NCBI GenBank assembly: GCA_004556755.1
Contig: SFFW01000004.1
Coordinates: 62,001-126,000, forward strand
Reading direction: 5' to 3'
Length of the DNA: 64,000 bases
Source of the DNA: Clostridiales bacterium
GTDB lineage: Bacteria; Bacillota; Clostridia; Oscillospirales; Oscillospiraceae
In this document: one piece after another, positions 60,468 to 64,000 of the stretch
Layout of the letters: each line of letters opens with the position of its first letter
Position numbering within the stretch: the first letter of the stretch is position 1
Translations under genes and position numbers: made by a program
Notes under the pieces: generated by a model
Database searches by the model: none
What the model was told of the DNA's origin: nothing
What the model saw: only the letters and a program-made list of their open reading frames with translations

Positions 60468-60618
60468 ACGGAACCTCCGACGCTTTAATACAATACAATA
60501 TAATCGGAAAGCCCCGAAAAAGCAAGACGGACGGGCGCTTTTCCTTGTACGTCCGCATACAAGGCGCAGGCGCTTTCGCCCGTATTACGGAGGGGAAATT
60601 TCATTGACGGAGGCAGCT

Positions 60619-61302
60619 ATGAAAATATATCTTTCACCCTCGCAGCAGTATTACAACAAATACTCGGCGGGGGACACGACCGAAAAGGAGCAGTGCAACC
60701 GCATTGCGGAGCATTGCGAGAGGGCGCTCATCCGCTGCGGCTTTGAGGTGAAGCGTGCGGCCGCAGGTACCAAGACCGACGACGCAATAGCGGAGTCGAA
60801 CGCATGGGGAGCGCAGCTTCACGTTCCCATTCACACGAATGCAGGAGGCGGGAAGGGCTGCGTTGTGTTCGTGTCGCAGCTTTCCGAGGATAGGCTCAGG
60901 TACGCTCAGGCGGTGTACGATGAGCTGGCGGAGATAACCGTCGCCGACGAGAGCTACGGCGTTCGCACGGCAAGGTTCGACGAGATACGCAAGACTTCGG
61001 GCAAGTGCATCTACGTTGAGGCGGAGTTCCACGATTCCGTTGAGGGGGCGGAGTGGATAATCGAAAACGTCGAGGAGATCGGAGAGGCGATCTGCCGGGG
61101 CATCTGCAAGGGCGCCGACGTCGCCTACGTCCCCGAAAACTACGAGAGCGAAGCGGAAAAGGCGAAGCGCTGGGCAGTGGAGACCGGACTTATACGGGGC
61201 TACAAGGACGGCTCCTACGGCTGGGGCGATGCGCTGACCCGTGAGCAGCTTGCGATCATCGAGTACAGAAAAGCGAAAGGAAACAGTGAAAACAATGGAT
61301 AA
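60619..61302 (+). CDS. N-acetylmuramoyl-L-alanine amidase with SLH-like tail (phage-type lysin)
   Basis: A 227-residue Amidase_3-type protein of the clostridial phage class: MKIYLSPSQQYYNKY, NEKAQC-like TEKEQCNRIAEHCERALIRCGF, ESNAWGAQLHVPIHTNAGGGKG (zinc His) and YVEAEFHDSVEGAEWI (catalytic Glu). The C-terminal 40 residues (RWAVETGLIRGYKDGSYGWGDALTREQLAIIEYRKA) match half of an SLH/wall-binding repeat. No signal peptide, as expected for a holin-dependent lysin. Start at the ATG behind CGGAGG. A holin gene follows with overlap. Confidence 0.88.
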   Translation: MKIYLSPSQQYYNKYSAGDTTEKEQCNRIAEHCERALIRCGFEVKRAAAGTKTDDAIAESNAWGAQLHVPIHTNAGGGKGCVVFVSQLSEDRLRYAQAVYDELAEITVADESYGVRTARFDEIRKTSGKCIYVEAEFHDSVEGAEWIIENVEEIGEAICRGICKGADVAYVPENYESEAEKAKRWAVETGLIRGYKDGSYGWGDALTREQLAIIEYRKAKGNSENNG

Positions 61303-61765
61303 ACCCGATAGGATCACCGAACTTCGTGCGTTCGTAACCGCCGCTTTTGCAGCGGTTACGGCGCTTATAGGCTGGGTGGGCTGGCTCGTCGTCATCATGC
61401 TCGTGTGCATGGCGCTCGATTATCTGACGGGGACTTGGGCGGCGATGTCGAAAAACGAGTGGAGCAGCAAGACCGCAAGAGCCGGGCTTTGGCACAAGCT
61501 GGGCGAGATATGCGCCTTGCTCGTTGCGGCGCTGTGCGACATTGCGCTGGCTCAGGTGAGCGGCAGCGGCGGTATTAGTCTGCCCTTTGAGTATACGGTG
61601 CTTGCAACGCCCGTCGTGGCGGTGTGGTACATATTTACGGAGCTTGGCAGCATCACCGAAAATGCGGCAAAGCTCGGTGCGCCCATACCCGGCTGGCTCA
61701 AAAAAACGCTGAGCAGTCTGCGGGATGCGGCGGACGAAAACGGAGAGAACGGAGGCAGGAAATGA
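61286..61765 (+). CDS. Phage-type holin
   Basis: A 159-residue protein with three hydrophobic segments (about 14-45, 70-95, 105-125) and the signature MLVCMALDYLTGTWAAMSKNEWSSKTARAGLWHKLGEI of the toxin-secretion/phage-lysis holin family. It would form membrane pores releasing the amidase. A GTG start close to AAAGGA, overlapping the amidase end, is preferred; an ATG at 61295 is an alternative. Its stop overlaps the next gene. Confidence 0.85.
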   Translation: MKTMDKPDRITELRAFVTAAFAAVTALIGWVGWLVVIMLVCMALDYLTGTWAAMSKNEWSSKTARAGLWHKLGEICALLVAALCDIALAQVSGSGGISLPFEYTVLATPVVAVWYIFTELGSITENAAKLGAPIPGWLKKTLSSLRDAADENGENGGRK

Positions 61766-62595
61766 CGACGGTAAAGATAAGCGGGGCGATGGCTTCCGCA
61801 GCGGAGCGGGAGGTCTACACCTCCGGCACGGTGGGGGCAACCCTGCGCTTTGAGTTTGACGGTGCTTGGGACGGGCTTGCAAAGACGGCGGTTTTCCGTT
61901 TCGGAAGCGTCACTTACGATGTGCCGGAAAGCGAGTGGACGGACGGAGAATGCGTCATCCCGCACGAGTGCCTGGCGGCTTCCGGGGACGAGCTTATGTG
62001 CGGTGTCTACGGCGTGTCGCAGGACGGCGAGACGGTCATCCCCACGGTGTGGGTGCGCCTCGGCTATGTGCAGAGCGGAGCCGATCCCTCCAGCGACGAG
62101 TCGACTGCTCCCACGCTTCCGGTATGGGCGGCGCTTAAAAATGCTATCGGCGACCTCGGCGACCTCGACACCACGGCAAAGAATACGCTCGTTGCGGCGA
62201 TAAACGAGGCGGCGCAAAACGGAGGCACAAGCGTGACACCGCTCATCGGCACGACTGCCGAGCTTACACCCTCGCAGGTGAAGGATGCCGTGCTTGCGGG
62301 CAGATCCGTTGTCGTGCAATACACCGACAGCGAATTCGGCGTGTTAAAGTTTACTAATTTCAATATCGCTTCCTCGAGCAACCTGCTCGCCTCGGTTGCC
62401 GTAGTTGAGTGGGATGACGCATGGGTCGTATATGCGCTTTACGGCAATACATCGACTCAGCAATGGGAGACAAAGGTTACGCAGATGGCTACCACTCCTC
62501 AAGTGAATACCATCAGCACAAGGGTGAGCACGTTGGAGAACGCAGGCTATCTCACTCTTGAGACACTCCCGAAGTACGGAGGTGAAAGCGAATGA
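61762..62595 (+). CDS. Phage tail/baseplate-type structural protein
   Basis: A 277-residue protein. The N-terminal half (about 1-105) has a beta-rich domain with GATLRFEFDGAWDGLAKTAVFRFGSVTYDVP, common in clostridial phage tail genes. LGDLDTTAKNTLVAAINEAA (about 131-150) is a short helical motif typical of tail-fibre and baseplate proteins. The C-terminal part ends in a heptad-like stretch ISTRVSTLENAGYLTLETLPK. It is coupled by ATGA overlaps to the holin and to the following gene, with GGAGGCAGG before the ATG. Confidence 0.7.
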   Translation: MTTVKISGAMASAAEREVYTSGTVGATLRFEFDGAWDGLAKTAVFRFGSVTYDVPESEWTDGECVIPHECLAASGDELMCGVYGVSQDGETVIPTVWVRLGYVQSGADPSSDESTAPTLPVWAALKNAIGDLGDLDTTAKNTLVAAINEAAQNGGTSVTPLIGTTAELTPSQVKDAVLAGRSVVVQYTDSEFGVLKFTNFNIASSSNLLASVAVVEWDDAWVVYALYGNTSTQQWETKVTQMATTPQVNTISTRVSTLENAGYLTLETLPKYGGESE

Positions 62596-63005
62596 GCGTG
62601 ACGGTGAAGTACAAGGGCAGCGCCATTGCGGAGCTTACCGAGAACGGCACAAAGACCCTCAAAACCTCCGGCAAATACTGCGAAGCGGACATTGTGGTCG
62701 AGAACACAAAGGACGGCGGAGCAGCGATAACTGACGGCATTGTGGTCAAGGCGAGAGACGCTGAAGGCTATGCAACTGAGGTGGAACTGTATAATTCCGA
62801 AGGCAAAGTACCTAATCACCAATTTTCATGTGGCGACTATTATGGTGAAGGCGCACCCATGAAAAATGTAAAAACCGTGGTTTTTAAAAGCCCGATTACG
62901 GAGATAGGCAAGCCTGCGCCGCAGCAGTACTCAATTTCAAAGCGCATGATACGGGAGAGAAAACACGTTTTCTCCACCTCACGGAGGACGACTATGAGAA
63001 CATAA
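62592..63005 (+). pseudogene. Phage tail-type protein, interrupted by the Cas9 junction
   Basis: The frame starts MSVTVKYKGSAIAEL, a common opening of phage tail-associated proteins, and reaches a BspA-like leucine-rich repeat start VKTVVFKSPITEIGK near residue 100. After about 62912 the frame no longer looks like this family and ends at a TAA within the Cas9 segment (63003-63005). The last 30 residues are therefore probably an accident of the join. The gene is the fourth in the amidase-holin-tail cassette. Confidence 0.7.
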
Positions 63006-64000
63006 CGAGTCCTGTTGTGCGCAGAGCGATATCGCAGACGGTGAAGGTCATAAACGCAATTATTCGCAAAGAAGGCGGAAGCCCCACATTTATAAACATT
63101 GAGCTTGCCCGTGAGATGGCTAAGGACTTTACGGAGCGAAACAAGCTCAAAAAGGAAAATGACGAAAACAGGGCGAAGAACGAAAAACTGCTTGAACGGA
63201 TAAGGACGGAGTACGGAAAAAGCGACCCCTCAGGGCTGGACCTTGTAAAGCTGCGTCTGTATGAGGAGCAGGGAGGCGTCTGTATGTATTCACTCAGACA
63301 AATGTCCCTTGAAAAGCTTTTTTCGCCCAACTATGCGGAGGTCGATCATATAGTTCCGTACAGCAAAAGCTTTGACGACAGCCGAAAGAACAAGGTGCTT
63401 GTGCTTACGGAGGAAAACCGAAACAAGGGAAACAGGCTGCCGCTGCAGTATTTGACCGGACAGCGCAGGGACGATTTTATCGTCTGGGTAAACAACAATG
63501 TCAGGGATTACCGAAAACGCAGGCTGCTGCTTAAGGAAACACTGACGGATGAGGATGAACTCGGATTCAAGGAGCGGAATCTTCAGGACACGAAAACCAT
63601 GTCGAGGTTCCTGCTGAACTACATTTCCGATAATCTTGAGTTTGCCGAGTCAACTTGCGGACGAAAGAAAAAAGTCACCGCCGTAAACGGTGCGGTCACG
63701 GCGTATATGCGCAAGCGCTGGGGCATAACGAAGATCCGTGAGGACGGCGACCTGCACCATGCGGTCGATGCGGTCGTGATAGCCTGCACGACGGACGGCA
63801 TGATACAGCGGGTGTCGAAATATGCCCGACTCAGAGAATGTCGCTATATGCCGACCGAGGAGGGAAGCCTTGTCATTGACGACGGCACGGGCGAGGTTCT
63901 GCACCAATTCCCGTATCCGTGGAGGGATTTCAGAAAGGAGCTTGAGGCTCGCATCGGCACGGACCCGGCAAGAACGATCAACGACCTGCGCTTACCGTTC
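62888..64000 (+). pseudogene. cas9: C-terminal part of a type II Cas9 (no N-terminus; runs off window)
   Basis: In the +2 frame relative to the tail gene, 371 codons stay open to the window edge. Clear Cas9 sequence begins by about 62910 and includes the HDTGEKTRFLHL segment and SPVVRRAISQTVKVINAII. RuvC-II Glu lies in NIELAREM (63101-63103). The HNH domain is EVDHIVPYSKSFDDSRKNKV with D, H and N at 63344, 63347 and 63389. RuvC-III has HHAVDAVVIA with Asp at 63767. RuvC-I, bridge helix and most of the recognition lobe are missing. No start codon or ribosome site is apparent at the join. It resembles compact clostridial type II-C proteins. As it stands it cannot be a working nuclease. Confidence 0.88.

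Noticed and set aside
62000..64000. CRISPR array or tracrRNA near the Cas9 fragment
   Set aside because: No regularly spaced repeats and no anti-repeat-like sequence were seen; any such locus would lie beyond the right edge.
1..64000. tRNA or rRNA genes and insertion sequences
   Set aside because: No cloverleaf with a CCA end and TTCGA loop, no rRNA stretches and no transposase-like frame or terminal repeats were found by eye.

Overview
The window looks like a chromosomal contig from a GC-rich Gram-positive anaerobe of the Clostridia, most likely an uncultured gut member of the Oscillospirales. Supporting signs are strong AGGAGG-type ribosome binding sites, -10/-35 promoters with 17-bp spacing, a CIRCE heat-shock operator, an infC-rpmI-rplT operon with an attenuator leader, an S-layer-homology protease, a biotin-dependent Na+ pump and a NupOPQ-type nucleoside importer. 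No rRNA, tRNA or CRISPR array was seen.

Layout. 1-6.3 kb: a partial methyltransferase with a YerC-like TrpR regulator, an NfeD/SPFH pair, a hexokinase, and a Fur-family regulator coupled to a Znu-type metal importer. 6.3-10.2 kb: a polar amino acid ABC importer behind two ArgR-like palindromes, a secreted protein, and Hsp20 under a perfect CIRCE. 10.4-16 kb: a glycogen operon on the minus strand (glgB-glgA-GH13). 16-21 kb: glyoxalase-fold protein, SSB-like protein, deoC, infC-rpmI-rplT, and an ATP-grasp gene. 21-26.8 kb: a self-cleaving-type repressor divergent from a Y-family polymerase, DUF364, TatD, a tyrosine phosphatase and a degenerate sensor kinase. 27-38.5 kb: gapA, then a minus-strand housekeeping block (hydrolase, phosphoesterase, PlsY-like, der, DUF512, rpmF, yceD, lepA, HTH), then pta and tadA. 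38.8-44.8 kb: a 1984-residue multidomain subtilisin. 45-48.6 kb: nucleoside ABC importer. 48.7-52.1 kb: pyruvate carboxylase. 52-55.9 kb: lysoplasmalogenase, Na/Pi cotransporter, two small proteins. 56-59.3 kb: Na+-pumping oxaloacetate decarboxylase. 59.4-64 kb: an acyltransferase, then a small phage-type lysis/tail cassette that runs into the C-terminal half of a Cas9.

How the genes fit together. Central carbon genes (hexokinase, glycogen synthesis and breakdown, gapA, pta, pyruvate carboxylase, oxaloacetate decarboxylase) suggest a saccharolytic fermenter that links pyruvate/oxaloacetate interconversion to a sodium gradient. The Na/Pi cotransporter could draw on that gradient.

The most unusual point is the right edge. 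A phage tail-type gene (62592-63005) joins, out of frame, to a Cas9 lacking RuvC-I, the bridge helix and most of the recognition lobe but keeping the HNH and RuvC-II/III residues. This is either illegitimate recombination or an assembly chimera and needs read-level evidence. Other points worth a second look are an AUA start for infC, paired TGAATAnTATTCA boxes at two distant loci, a GH13 enzyme whose N-terminus resembles part of glucan phosphorylase, and two regulator/operator arrangements (S24 repressor-dinB, HTH-lepA/pta). All coordinates and motifs were read by eye; no database search was run.
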